Origin: Leucosporidium creatinivorum
Taxonomy: Eukaryota > Basidiomycota > Microbotryomycetes > Leucosporidiales > Leucosporidiaceae
Direction: 5' to 3'
NCBI GenBank assembly: GCA_001600635.1
Contig: BCKL01000009.1
Coordinates: 310,001 to 374,000 of the forward strand
DNA: 64,000 nt
Part shown: one piece after another, positions 51,327 to 61,291 of the stretch
Layout of the letters: each line of letters begins with the position of its first letter
Position numbering within the stretch: position 1 is the first letter of the stretch
Notes under the pieces: model-generated
Told to the model about the DNA's origin: nothing
Seen by the model: only the letters and a program-made list of their open reading frames with translations
Database searches by the model: none
Position numbers and translations under genes: made by a program

Positions 51327-54300
51327 ATGTTCTTTGAGCCCATCATGCAGGGACGCACTCGACAAGCGACTACATCTTCTCGCGCCAGTGCCCGAGCCGG
51401 TTTGACACCCTTCCAGTCGTCTTTCCTCGCTCCGCCTTCGGAAGAGGGTTCTGTGGCTTCGCAGGAGGACGGAACGCCTTCCGGTGAGCAGCTATCGACT
51501 CTGCTATACAGCGCCATTATCTACTAAGCCTACTCGAACTCCCTACAGACCGCCCCGAGCTCTCCGACAACGACTCGCTCGCCGATCCTCGCGCGCCCGC
51601 TCACGGCCACTCTAGCAGCGACCCTTTCCCTTCGCCTTCTCCCCCCATGTCGACCATCTCCCACCCTTTCAACCGCTCTCTCTCCGCCTCGCTGCCTTCC
51701 GTTCCAGCTCCCTCGCCGACGACCGAGGGGATGAGGCGAGCTCGCTCGCTCGGTGCGGTGGGCCCTCAGCAGCCGCCTCCGTCGATGAGCCTGCCCGACA
51801 TTCCTTCTGGAGCGGGCGGTAGTCGAGCGAGGAGGGGAGAGTTCTTTGGTGGCTTCGAGGAGGGAGGAGGAAGAGAGTCGAGGGAGCCAAGGGAGCCGAG
51901 GCATCTCCCTCGTTGGGATGAGAGTAAGGAGGGCTCTCGCACTGGGTCGATGCGCGGTGTAGGAGCTGCTCGCGATACGCACGATGAGCGCCGTGAAGTC
52001 GACAGGCGCGGAGGAGCTTCCAACACCGTCGAAGCGCAAGACGGCCACGAGCAGGATGGGCTCGGCGATGGCCAGCTCGGCGATGGCTCTCCAGCTCCCA
52101 GCAGCGGCAGCGCTACTCCTCCCCGCTCGCCTCGTTCGGCGGATCTTGGCCATGGTCGTACCTCGCCCGTGCAGAACCAGCCTGCTCCCGACCATCTCCC
52201 CTTCCTCGAGGAAGGCTCGCGCGATCCGAATCGCCCGACCGCTCTCGCCAACTGGAACGTCGCCAACGAGATGGAATATGCCATTTCGAGGATTGTGGGA
52301 GAGCACGTCCTGGAGGAGATGATGAGGGATAAGAGTGAGTCTCTCTCGTGGTCTCCTCAGGCGTCAAGCGAGCTCATCGGATCCCTTGCGCCGAGCAGAC
52401 GCCATGCGCCGCTTCCGCGACTACATCTCGGCTCAACCCGACTCGGAGCCGCTCTTGCTCGACTTCTACAACGAGTGAGCTTCCTTCGCCCTGGTCGCGC
52501 AGCTGACGCTGACCGTCTTCCACACGTAGCCTCTCCGTCCTCACCGCCCTCACCACTCGAGTCCGCCTCGCCTGCGAGTCCCTCGAACAGATCTACCTCG
52601 TCAAGTCCTCTCCCGCTCGTCTCGCCCTCCCCATCTCCATCCGCGGCCCCGTCATCGAATCCCTCCACCGTTCCGCCGAGGTGGGATTGGGCGTGCTCGC
52701 TCCGCAAGCTGAGCTCTTGACGGCGCTCCACAATAACGAGTTCCAGGCTTACGTGCAGGAGAAGCTGGTGGAGCATTGTGTGCAGAGGTTGAGTACTTGG
52801 AATCTGCAGTCGACGGGAGAGAGCTTGGGCAAGAGCGATGGCCTGGCTGACTGCTACGTCTTGCGAGTGACTGCGCCGAGCCGATTTGAGAGCGCCGAGC
52901 TGACCTCTTCGCCTCGCAGGTCGAACCCTCGTCTGCGCGACAACCCCATCGTGAGATCTCTCGTCACAGCTCTCCTCCACTCGGGCACTGACTCTGCTCG
53001 TCCACAGGTCCTCGCCTCCGAAGGCTTCGCCACCCTCACCGGCTACGCCATAGACCTCATCGTGGGCAGGAACTGTCGTTTCTTGGTCAGTGCCGCTTTC
53101 CCTGCATGCTTTAAAGTGAGCTGACCCTCTGTTCGACTACAGCAAGGACCCGGAACCGCACCTACGAGCGTCAAGCGCTTGCACGATGCTCTCGGCCGAG
53201 GAGTCGGCATCACCTCGCTCTTGCTCAACTGTACCTTCCTTCTCTCCGCTCCGTTCCCGAGGTCAAACTGACGCTGTGTATTGATACAGACCGTCGCGAC
53301 GGCACGCCCTTCTTCAACCTGCTCTGCATGCTCCCTCTTAAGGACAGCTCGGGCGCCGTCAAGTACTTCCTGGGTTCGCCTCTCGCTCTGTTCTCCGCCA
53401 TCCACTTGCTGACCCCCTTACCACATCCACAGGCGGTCAAATTGACGTCACCTCCTCCCTCTCTTCCCTCTCCTCCCCCTTCGCCGCTCTCTCCTCCTCC
53501 GGCCCCGACTCGGTCAACGGCGCTCCCCCTCCCACCTCCACTCCTATCACGACCCACACTCCCAAGTTCTCTCCTGCTGTCCAGAAGTACCAAAACGCCC
53601 TCATCGAAGCTACGAGGAAGCATGGCGGCGTTGTCGTCGACGGCAAGTTGACGAGCGGGTTTGGGGTCTCGGCTGCGGGAGTGAACGGCGGCGTGACGGG
53701 CGATGATGATGCGAGTACGCTGCATGTGAGGAAGAAGAGTAGTATCGTCTCGGGGGGAGCGGCTCCTCAGCGTACCGGCGGCGGAGGCGGAGCAGGAGGT
53801 GGAGGAGGAAACGCCGTTGGAGCGAGTCGTCGTCCGAGCGTCGATGTCGGAGGACATGGTGCGGCGAGGGGAGGACCTCCCAGCGATGCTAGTTCGCCTG
53901 GAAGTCCTCGTAGCGCTGGCTCGGGCAGCGGAGGAGGGAAGGGCATGTTCGGCGGCGTTGGCAAGACGCTGAGGAAGGTCGCTTCGGGCGTGAGGGGCAA
54001 TGGCGGCGACTTGGGAGTCACGGCGGAGGAGCAGGAGAAGATGGTCGGCATGGGACCGAAGCAGCAGCCTTTGCTGGTGAGTGGCTGCCAGAGTAGCGTT
54101 GAGAAGATCGCCGCTGACCCTCTCGGCGCTCTCACAGTCGCGCATCAGCGAGTTCGAGGCGACCTACTCTCGCGTCATCCTCATCCGCAAGTCTACCCTT
54201 GAGATCCTCTTTGTCACTCCCGAGCTCCTCACCTTCTGCGGTACGTCGCCTTCCTTCCCACTCTCCTCGGCGCTCGCTGACCCGAACCTCTGTCGCCGAA

Positions 54301-54780
54301 CAGGCCTCTCCCCCTCGCTCGCCTCCTCGCTCGTCGGCCTCGACTTCATCAAGATCCTCACTTCTCCCAAGAACGGCGGTGGCAACGAGGATAGCGACAG
54401 GAAGTACAGGATCAGGAGGAACGTCAAGGCGAGCTTGGAGCATGGTCACTCGTTCGCTTGCCCTGTTGGGTTGATGCCGGCCAAGGCGAAGGCAGGGAGG
54501 GGACTGTGAGTCGCCTTCCCATGTCTTCTCCCCGGAGCCCTCGGCCTGGGTACAATCGCTGATCACTCGTCTCTCGGCGCTCCTTCGACTCCATAGCAGC
54601 GGCATCCTCGGCGGCTCCAACGGCGACAGGGCTTCGGTCAAGGAGTGCGTCCTCCATCTGACACCCCTCTGCGACCGTGACGGTGGAGTCGAGGCCTTCG
54701 TCGCCGTGTGAGTCCGAATAGGAAAGGGGAAGCTCGGCGCGGATCAAAGCTGACCGTCTTCCGCTTTTAGGTTCGGCTGA
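51327..54780 (+). CDS. RGS-LOV blue-light photoreceptor (BcLOV4-like)
   Basis: Light-sensing regulator joining a G-protein-signalling (RGS) domain to a flavin-binding LOV domain, the layout known from fungal RGS-LOV proteins such as Botrytis BcLOV4. Exons 1-3 are 51327-51483, 51549-52334 and 52399-52474; about ten more follow. After a ~300-residue Ser/Pro-rich head, the RGS region starts MRRFRDYISAQPDSEPLLLD and ends NNEFQAYVQEKLVEHCVQRL. Then come DGLADCYVL and the LOV core: DNPIVLASEGFATLTGY, GRNCRFLQGPGTAP with the photoactive Cys, LNYRRDGTPFFNLLCMLPLK and YFLGGQIDV, all consensus positions present. A long Gly/Ser linker has a basic amphipathic segment (GKTLRKVASGVRG). The C-terminal PAS-like part (YSRVILIRKSTLEILFVTPE, LLTFCGLSP) ends AFVAVFG. 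The intron before SNPRLRDNPIV has an uncertain donor. Confidence 0.88.
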
Positions 54781-55152
54781 GGAAAGAAGGACCATAGGAA
54801 GGGAGAGGAACCGCTTGATACACAGCCCGCTTAGTCAGTGTTGTCGGAATGATACGAAGCTTGGACGGAAGCTGCACCGACCGAGCGAAAGTCGACCGAG
54901 CATGTGCTAGCCACGCAGGTTGGCGACAGTGTTGGGACCTGACGAGGAGACGCGGTGTAGTGATGTACATTCGACAGCTCGTACAACAGCTAAAGAGCTC
55001 GTCTCGTTTCTCTGCGAGGGGTAGAGAGAGTTAGCCGAGCCCGACGAGCGACAGAACAGCGACGACGCCGGAAGCAGGGCAGCTCACCCCTTCCGAATCC
55101 TCCTACACATCACTCTTATCAGCGTCCGCCTTTCCATCCGTACTCAATCTCC
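54781..55152. other. Convergent intergenic region
   Basis: 372 bp between 3' ends of the RGS-LOV gene and the APQ12-like gene; nothing coding recognised. Confidence 0.4.
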
Positions 55153-55863
55153 CTACATGCCCGTCCAATCCGACCAGGCCTTCCTAGCTCGGCCCTTGGC
55201 AAACTCGGTCGCCATTCCACCCAAATCCAGCCCCTCCTGCTGAGCCTTCTTGGTAGTCTTCTTGGCCCGACTCTTGCCCTTTTTGCTGGTATCCTTGGCC
55301 GCGTCTCCAGGGGAGGAAAGGAACGTGAGAACGGCATCCTGCACGCTCTTCATCACGTCGTTGGCTCCGGCGCCGAGGTCGATCTCGTCGGGGTCGTCCC
55401 ATCCATCATCGGTAGCCTTGGCCCAGGTGCGCTTCCTCCCACTAGCGCTCCTTCCCGCCGTCGCCGATCTCTTGTTGTCGCCTCCCATCCACCAGTTGAC
55501 GCCCTGCGCGCCGAGCCCAAAGGCTTGCTTGCCAATGTTGCCGGCTGTCCGTAGTCCTTTGGTCGCTCCTGCCTCGGTACCAGCGTTGGTCCATCCGCTG
55601 TAAGCGATGGCGAGGGCTGAGAAGATCCCGCCCCACTTGGTCAAGAACCAGCCAAAGCGGAAGGCCGAGCGTGCAGTGTTGTAGAAGGAGATGACGGCGG
55701 CGTACAGCGCCAGGAAGGAGAGGGCCAACGGCAGCAGCTGCGACGGGTTGGCGAGGATGTTGCTGGGAGCGGCGAGAAGTTGATGGAGCGGCGAGGCGAT
55801 CGAGTGAGGAATGTAAGGGAGCAAGAGCTGGTACACTTGTTCGAGTGGATTGTTGCTGCTCAT
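55153..55863 (-). CDS. APQ12-like membrane protein
   Basis: Intronless, 236 residues, a rarity in this window. The N-terminal part (LEQVYQLLLPYIPHSIASPL, LLAAPSNILANPSQL) leads to two close hydrophobic segments: LLPLALSFLALYAAVISFYN and RFGWFLTKWGGIFSALAIAY. This pattern, a short amphipathic start plus two membrane helices joined by an Arg-containing turn (NTARSAFR), resembles the APQ12 family of nuclear-envelope/ER proteins involved in nuclear-pore assembly and lipid control. The C-terminal half is soluble: GGDNKRSATAGRSASGRKR, an acidic DDGWDDPDEIDLG, then Lys-rich KKGKSRAKKTTKKAQQEG. Family assignment is by pattern only; a plain hypothetical membrane protein is the alternative. Confidence 0.65.
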   Translation of the reverse strand: MSSNNPLEQVYQLLLPYIPHSIASPLHQLLAAPSNILANPSQLLPLALSFLALYAAVISFYNTARSAFRFGWFLTKWGGIFSALAIAYSGWTNAGTEAGATKGLRTAGNIGKQAFGLGAQGVNWWMGGDNKRSATAGRSASGRKRTWAKATDDGWDDPDEIDLGAGANDVMKSVQDAVLTFLSSPGDAAKDTSKKGKSRAKKTTKKAQQEGLDLGGMATEFAKGRARKAWSDWTGM

Positions 55864-56163
55864 CGCTGCTGTAGGTGAAGTGGTTTCGAGGTGTGGTGTT
55901 GAGGTGTTGGAGGAGGAGGAGGAGGAAAGCTTCGGATGACGCTTTGAGCAACTTGAACTCCGACGAGCAGAACACGTCGATCACCTACAGCTGGCGAAGA
56001 GCACACCAGCATTTTTGTAGGTGTTCTGTAGTCGATCTTCGATCTTCCCGCTAGGCTGCAGCTCATCAGGAGCTCTACGACTCCGACCGAGCTCCGGATC
56101 TCTTCGCCGAGAATTGCTGCAGCTGAACGGTACCTGCAGTCGAACCGAGATGAAATGAGGTAT
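55864..56163. other. Intergenic, nothing recognised
   Basis: 300 bp between two minus-strand genes; the upstream flank of the APQ12-like gene is CT-rich on its sense strand. Confidence 0.35.
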
Positions 56164-57269
56164 CTACGGTGTAGGATTGCCCTCCGCTGCTGCCCGCCCT
56201 CTCCAACGCTTCCCAACCTCATCCGTGCCGAACGGGATCCACCGTTGCCGAAGCTCCTCCTGCGACACGCCAGACCTCCTACTTTGTCGTGGAGTGAGTG
56301 AGGGTACGTGCGTGTGACCCATACTCTGCATCGCCGACGAGGAAGCGGAGGTATACTGCGAGTAGAAGCCGTCAGCGAGCTGGACCGAGGTGAGAAGGAT
56401 CGCCGAATCTCACCTGCGCCCCAGCAGGTCGATAGTGAGGGATATGTCCGCCGGCTTGGGCACGCTCAAGGATCCGCTGTTTACAAGCGACACATGTCAG
56501 CTCAATGTGAGCAGCTTGTCGCGCTCCCCAGCCTTACATTCATCCAGTCCACGGCCTGCAAGACCACTTCGGCTCGGCGCAAGGGGTCCAGCTTCTCCCA
56601 AACCTCACGCTGAGCCGCGAGGTAGATGGCGCCATTGGATCCTTCCGCGCTCAGGCGACAGGCGTGCTCCATTCGCTCTCGCACCTGCTTCAGCTCTTTC
56701 AGCAAGTACTCCGAGACATTGCGGTGGTCGAGGAACTGTGGGAACCGTGAGGTCAGCTCATCCAAACGAATTTCCTCATCCCGATTGAGGCTCAGCAGGA
56801 GAACTACAGTGACTTCATCTCACTCACGTTGCTGAACGGCCGGCTACGAGCCGCCTCCCCTATCAGCGGTGTGGTCATGCGCGAGACCGCAGAAGGATAC
56901 AGATTGGAAGGATCAGCGCACTCTCCTAGCTTCTTGTGGGCCTGCAAGACAAGTACAGGTAACCCAGTAAGAAGCTATTAGCAAAGCCAGCCTTCGGCGC
57001 CGAACGACTCAGCGAGGACAGCTTCGTCGGCAGCTCACCTGCGCAAGAGCCTTGCTGCAATACTGATCAGGCGTGTATTCCCTGCTCGGTCGAATATTCG
57101 GGACCACAAAGAACGGTCTCTCGGGGAGTTCAGCTTGGAACAGCTTGAGGAATCGGATGACGGCGTGATAAGCCCGTTCAAGCCGCTGACGGTCGGGGTG
57201 AACAGGCAGGGCGGGTAGGTAGGTACTGATGTCCTTCCCCCCGTACAAGCTCTCGAGCGGCGAGGCCAT
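56164..57269 (-). CDS. Tandem orphan family, member A
   Basis: Not recognised. Starts MASPLESLYGGKDISTYLPA and continues LPVHPDRQRLERAYHAVIRF, LKLFQAELPERPFFVV, SREYTPDQYCSKALAQ. Later exons encode AHKKLGECADPS, MTTPLIGEAARSRPF, then SNFLDHRNVSEYLLKELKQV, REVWEKLDPLRRAEVVLQAV and the C-terminal THVPSLTPRQSRRSGVSQEE. About six exons. It looks soluble, helical and cytosolic, with no signal peptide, membrane segment or catalytic motif. Member B (57745-58802) is a clear paralogue in the same orientation 475 bp upstream. Member A has a longer C-terminus (IPFGTDEVGKRWRGRAAAEG) than B. Confidence 0.7.
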
Positions 57270-57744
57270 TGTGTGGATTGAGAGGGCGGCAGTAAGGAGA
57301 AGTGCTCGGCGCTCGGCGCAGGGTTCGAAGTGATGCGAAAGGACGAAGAAGAGCAGAACGGCGGTAACCAGCGTGCGAGTGTCTTCTTTGCTGTACAAAG
57401 GACTCCTTGGACGTCCGAAAGGGGGAGCCCAGCGGTACGGGCGATGCAGCGGTGCTCCTGCTCTCGGCGAAGGAAAATCCGAGGGTCGACGGAGGTTCGC
57501 TGACTGATGTCTTGCAGAGGCTTGGATCTAGTCATAAAATTTGATACAGAGAATGTGTTCGCTTAGCTTCGTGTCGATAGGACACATACTGAGCTCTGCA
57601 CAGCCGAAGCCGAGCAGCAACGTTCGCCGAGGCCTCTCGCTGTGACTGCAGCTGCCTTCGCTTCGGGGGCCTTGAGCTTCCACGCTGTGCTGAGTTACAC
57701 TGGCCTCCCCTCCGAAGATTCTCTACCACCGGCTGTAGTCTCTC
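57270..57744. other. Intergenic between the tandem paralogues
   Basis: 475 bp. The minus-strand frame just upstream of member A's ATG stays open, as it does upstream of member B (ALSIHTMASPL versus ALSLMASPL). This suggests the duplication unit included the 5' flank. Confidence 0.45.
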
Positions 57745-58802
57745 CTACTTTGCCTCCGCCCATCTCCGCCGAAGCTCCTCCTGCGAGACGCCAGACCTCC
57801 TACTTTGTCGTGGAGTGAGGGATGGAACATGCGTGTGGGCTTTACTCTGCATTGCCGTCGAGGAAGCGCCAGCAGCCTGCGAAAACCAGGCGTTAACGAG
57901 CTCCGCCGAGGTAGAGAGGAATCGCCGAGCTGCTCACTTGCTCTCTCCTAGCTCGATAGCGGGCAATATGGCCACCTTCTTGCGCTTGATGGAGTCTTTT
58001 CTAATGGTAGAGAGGACTCAGTACAGTCTGATCAGCCTTGGGCGGCCCAGCACTCACGAGCAACCAGTCCTTGGCTTCGACCACCGCTTCCGCTCGCTGC
58101 AAGGGGTCCAGCGTCTCCCAGACTTCAGACTGAGCCGCGAGGTAGACTGCAGGATCTGCTCCTCTACCATCGACGCGACACGCTCCTTCCATTCGGACGC
58201 GCACATGCTCCAGCTCCTGCAGCAAGTATGCCGAGACGTCGGGGTTGCGTAGGAACTGCAGGTGAGATGGGTCAGCCCCCACTTTTGTCGCATCACAGAG
58301 GGAACATCTTGTGGGGTCAGCACGATTCATGCCACTAGCAGAAGTGCACTCACGTTACAGATCGGCCGCTTGGGATGGCTGTCGCCGACCAGCGGCCCGG
58401 TCATGTAGTGGATGCGAGCAGGTCCTGTTGCTCCGGGTTCATGGCAAATTTCGAGCTTTTTCCGAGCCTGCAAGAGCAGATAGCGCCCGCGACGCTGTGA
58501 GTGAAGCGAGCTCTCGGCGCAAGGCTCCTCGGTGAAGACTCGGAGGCAAGGGTGCCCCTTCCGCAACTCACCTGTGTCAGAGCCTTACTTCGCCAATCTT
58601 CTAACTTCCTCTGCTTTCCCGGACGGAGCTTTGCGAAGCTGAAGAGAGGTGGCTTGGGAGGATGAGCGTCGAACAGCTCGAGGAATCGGATGACAGTGGT
58701 GTAAGCCTCGTCGAGTCGCTCGGGACTAGCATCCGAAGGCAGTACAGGTAGAAAAGTAGTGATTTGTTTGTTGCCGTAGAGCTTTTGGAGAGGCGAAGCC
58801 AT
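57745..58802 (-). CDS. Tandem orphan family, member B
   Basis: Paralogue of member A. Starts MASPLQKLYGNKQITTFLPV, then SPERLDEAYTTVIRFLELFD, KPPLFSFAKLRPG, WRSKALTQ, ARKKLEICHEPG, HYMTGPLVGDSHPKRPICN, FLRNPDVSAYLLQELEHVRV, SEVWETLDPLQRAEAVVEAK and the shared C-terminal block THVPSLTPRQSRRSGVSQEE, ending RRRWAEAK. Exon layout parallels member A. The shared 3' coding block is also highly similar as DNA (for example 56243-56292 against 57770-57819), while the middle has diverged, so the duplication is moderately old or the ends are under conversion. No known domain recognised. Confidence 0.7.
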
Positions 58803-59525
58803 TAGACTGAGTGCGAGAACGGCAGCGCAGACGACTCGAAGAGACTCGGCGAAGGCTTCCAAGAGCGAGGGCTGCTGGAGAGAAGAAGAAGAGAGACGAT
58901 GTCGCTCCACGAAAGTCTTTGTGCTGTGTAGCGGACTCCCCCGAGGCTTGGTGAAGCTGTACCCCAGCACAGGATGGGCGATGCCCTCGACGGGACTCCT
59001 TCGCCGAGCTTCTCCTCTCGGCGATGCCGCGACGAGCGAGGCGAAGACTGAATGCAGCAGAGATTGTCGACTTACGGCTCTCATATGCTACTGCTGAGTG
59101 GTTGCTCGTCCCCTTACCTGCTTGCCACCCTTCCGGCGCTCCGGCGACCTCGGCGAAGTCTTGATGCGCGGCGGAAGCAATTGTGAGCCTGTACAGCTAC
59201 AAAACACGAGGCACGGTGTGTAGGTAGCTTTCATGTGTACAGTTCTATCTGCTCCTGCTCAGCGAAGGCGTTTGTCGAGGTGCAGAAGAAGGGCGGAGCC
59301 CCTGCGCGGCTCCTCTCCTCTTAGCTCACTTTCCTCCGTCCTTTCGCCCCTCTGCTTCCTACCAAATCGCTCCACCGCTCTCGCTGCAGCTCGGATCAGC
59401 TACAGAAGCTTGCTCAGCAGCCTCCTACTGCTACAGCGACCTCCCTACAGCCCTCCGCAAACAGTTCCCAGCTCCCAGCTCCCCCTTCCTCTCAGTCAAC
59501 AGCAGGACGTCGGTTGCCCGCCCAA
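58803..59525. promoter_or_regulatory. Divergent intergenic region
   Basis: 723 bp between orphan member B (minus) and the MARVEL-like gene (plus). No conserved frame beyond the open upstream extension of member B. CT-rich before the plus-strand ATG. Confidence 0.4.
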
Positions 59526-60834
59526 ATGCCGACCTTCTTCTCGCGCTTCAAGCGGAAGCAAGCAGTACAGCTACCAGACGATGAGAAGGCAGCTGCCTAC
59601 GAACAGGATGCCACTCGCTTCACTCCCCCCTCTTCGCCGACGACGGGCAAGCGAGGACTGGGTCGCCGCCGTGAGCGACAGATTGGCAATTATGCCCCAC
59701 ACCCCGCCGTGTTGAGGACTCTGCGCTTCCTCATGCAAGTTGTTACCCACTCACCGTTTGCACTCTGGAGCTCACTCGCTGCTGCCCTCAGGTATGGAGT
59801 GACTTCCCTCTCGGCGCTGGCGACCGCCGGCCTTGGAATCGCCGTCGTTCAGGTGAGTTTAAAGCTCCGCGCTTTCGCCTACAATCGCTCACCAGGATAC
59901 ACAACAGTACTACAACACCCACGGACCTGTCAGCAAGCCTTCGTGGGGATCCTTAATCGCCTGCATCGTCTTCGGCATTGGCACGCCCGGCGTTCTCTTC
60001 GGAATGATGATGTTCACGCCCTTCCTCTTCCGTCACGGCTCGGTCCTCGGTATCATCAATCAGACGAGGATGGAGCTCGCCATGCTCTTCGGAATGGCGG
60101 TTGTCTGGATCTCGGGAGCGTTGGCGCTCGCGTGCGATCTCCGAGGAAGGGAGAACTGCCTTTGGTGCGCCGAGCTCGCTTTTCTGCTCCCCTGCGTAGT
60201 GCTTACAAACTCTCATCATTAATAGGGACGGCTACTACCACTATCCCAAGCCCAGCGACTTCGACAACGTCTGCAACCTCATCAACGTCCAAGTCGCTCT
60301 CGCGTACACCACCTTCGGACTCGCCGTCTTCCAGATGGTGATCGTCTTTGCGTTCGCCGGATACACGCTTCTTTACCTGGATCAAGAAGTTCGCATTCTC
60401 ACTTTACTCGCCTTGCCTCCGCCGCGCTGATCTCTCTCAACTCGCAGGTTCTCACCGAGACGACCAACGACCTCGGCGGCCGCGCCCACCGCGCTCGCAA
60501 GTCCGCCCTCGCCCACCGCAACTCGCACCGTCAATCTCAACGTAAATCAGCAGCAGCAGCAGGTCTCGCCTCGCCCACCACCGAGGGCACCGCAGGAGCG
60601 ACTCCATCGTCGAGGAGGGTGCCCGTCCCTTCGGTCGATGGTGCTGCCTCTGTACCGAGGAGGTCGAGCTCGAATGGAAGTGAGGGAAGGATCAGGTTCA
60701 GGGATGAGCCTGAGAGGGAGAGGGATGTGGAGGGTGGAAGGCCAGGAGTGGACAGCACGAACGGCGAGGAAGATGGCATCGAGGGTGAGGGGTACTATGG
60801 GTATGAGCGGGGAGCAAGGTCGGCGAGGGTTTAG
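59526..60834 (+). CDS. MARVEL-like four-helix membrane protein
   Basis: Starts MPTFFSRFKRKQAVQLPDDE; the upstream in-frame codon is TTG, so this ATG is chosen. A basic segment (GKRGLGRRRERQIGN) precedes four membrane helices: YGVTSLSALATAGLGIAVVQ, WGSLIACIVFGIGTPGVLFG, ELAMLFGMAVVWISGALALA and VALAYTTFGLAVFQMVIVFA. Between helices 3 and 4 a loop has CDLRGRENC and DNVCNLIN, the paired cysteines of fungal MARVEL proteins. The cytosolic C-terminus (about 130 residues) is Arg/Ser/Glu-rich and disordered. Four exons; the last intron joins LYLDQE to VLTETTNDLGG. MARVEL proteins shape or organise plasma-membrane and vesicle domains. Confidence 0.75.
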
Positions 60835-61291
60835 GCGACAGGATTCAGTGGAGGTGCTGCCTGTTATCGGGCGCCCTCGTCACGGGTTCGGCGTTGCCAG
60901 TCGAGTTCCCTCGAGACTCGGTCCGGCTCTCCTTCGCCATCTTGTTGTACAGGAATATAGTCGAAGGTCACTTCGTAGTATGTAGGCGTAGTAGTGTAAC
61001 GATTATTAGTCGTCTATGCCACACATCGAGGGGACGCACAAGCCTCGCGACCGACAAAACCGAGCAGCCGAGCCGAAAGCTTTCATAGGACAGGCTGCTC
61101 CGCTGAGCTGCATACGAGTCTCTCGCGAGCTGCACGAGGACTCCGAGTGATCAAACAAGAGAACAATTGTTGCACAATGAAGAGACGTGCTGACGCTCCT
61201 CCGCCATGGCCGCTCGATGATTACTGGCTGCTAATCCCTCCACCGAATAGCTCGTGATATACATGCTCGACGTTGTCCGTGTGTGGGTCCA
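60835..61291. other. Convergent intergenic region
   Basis: 457 bp between 3' ends of two genes; nothing recognised. Confidence 0.4.
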
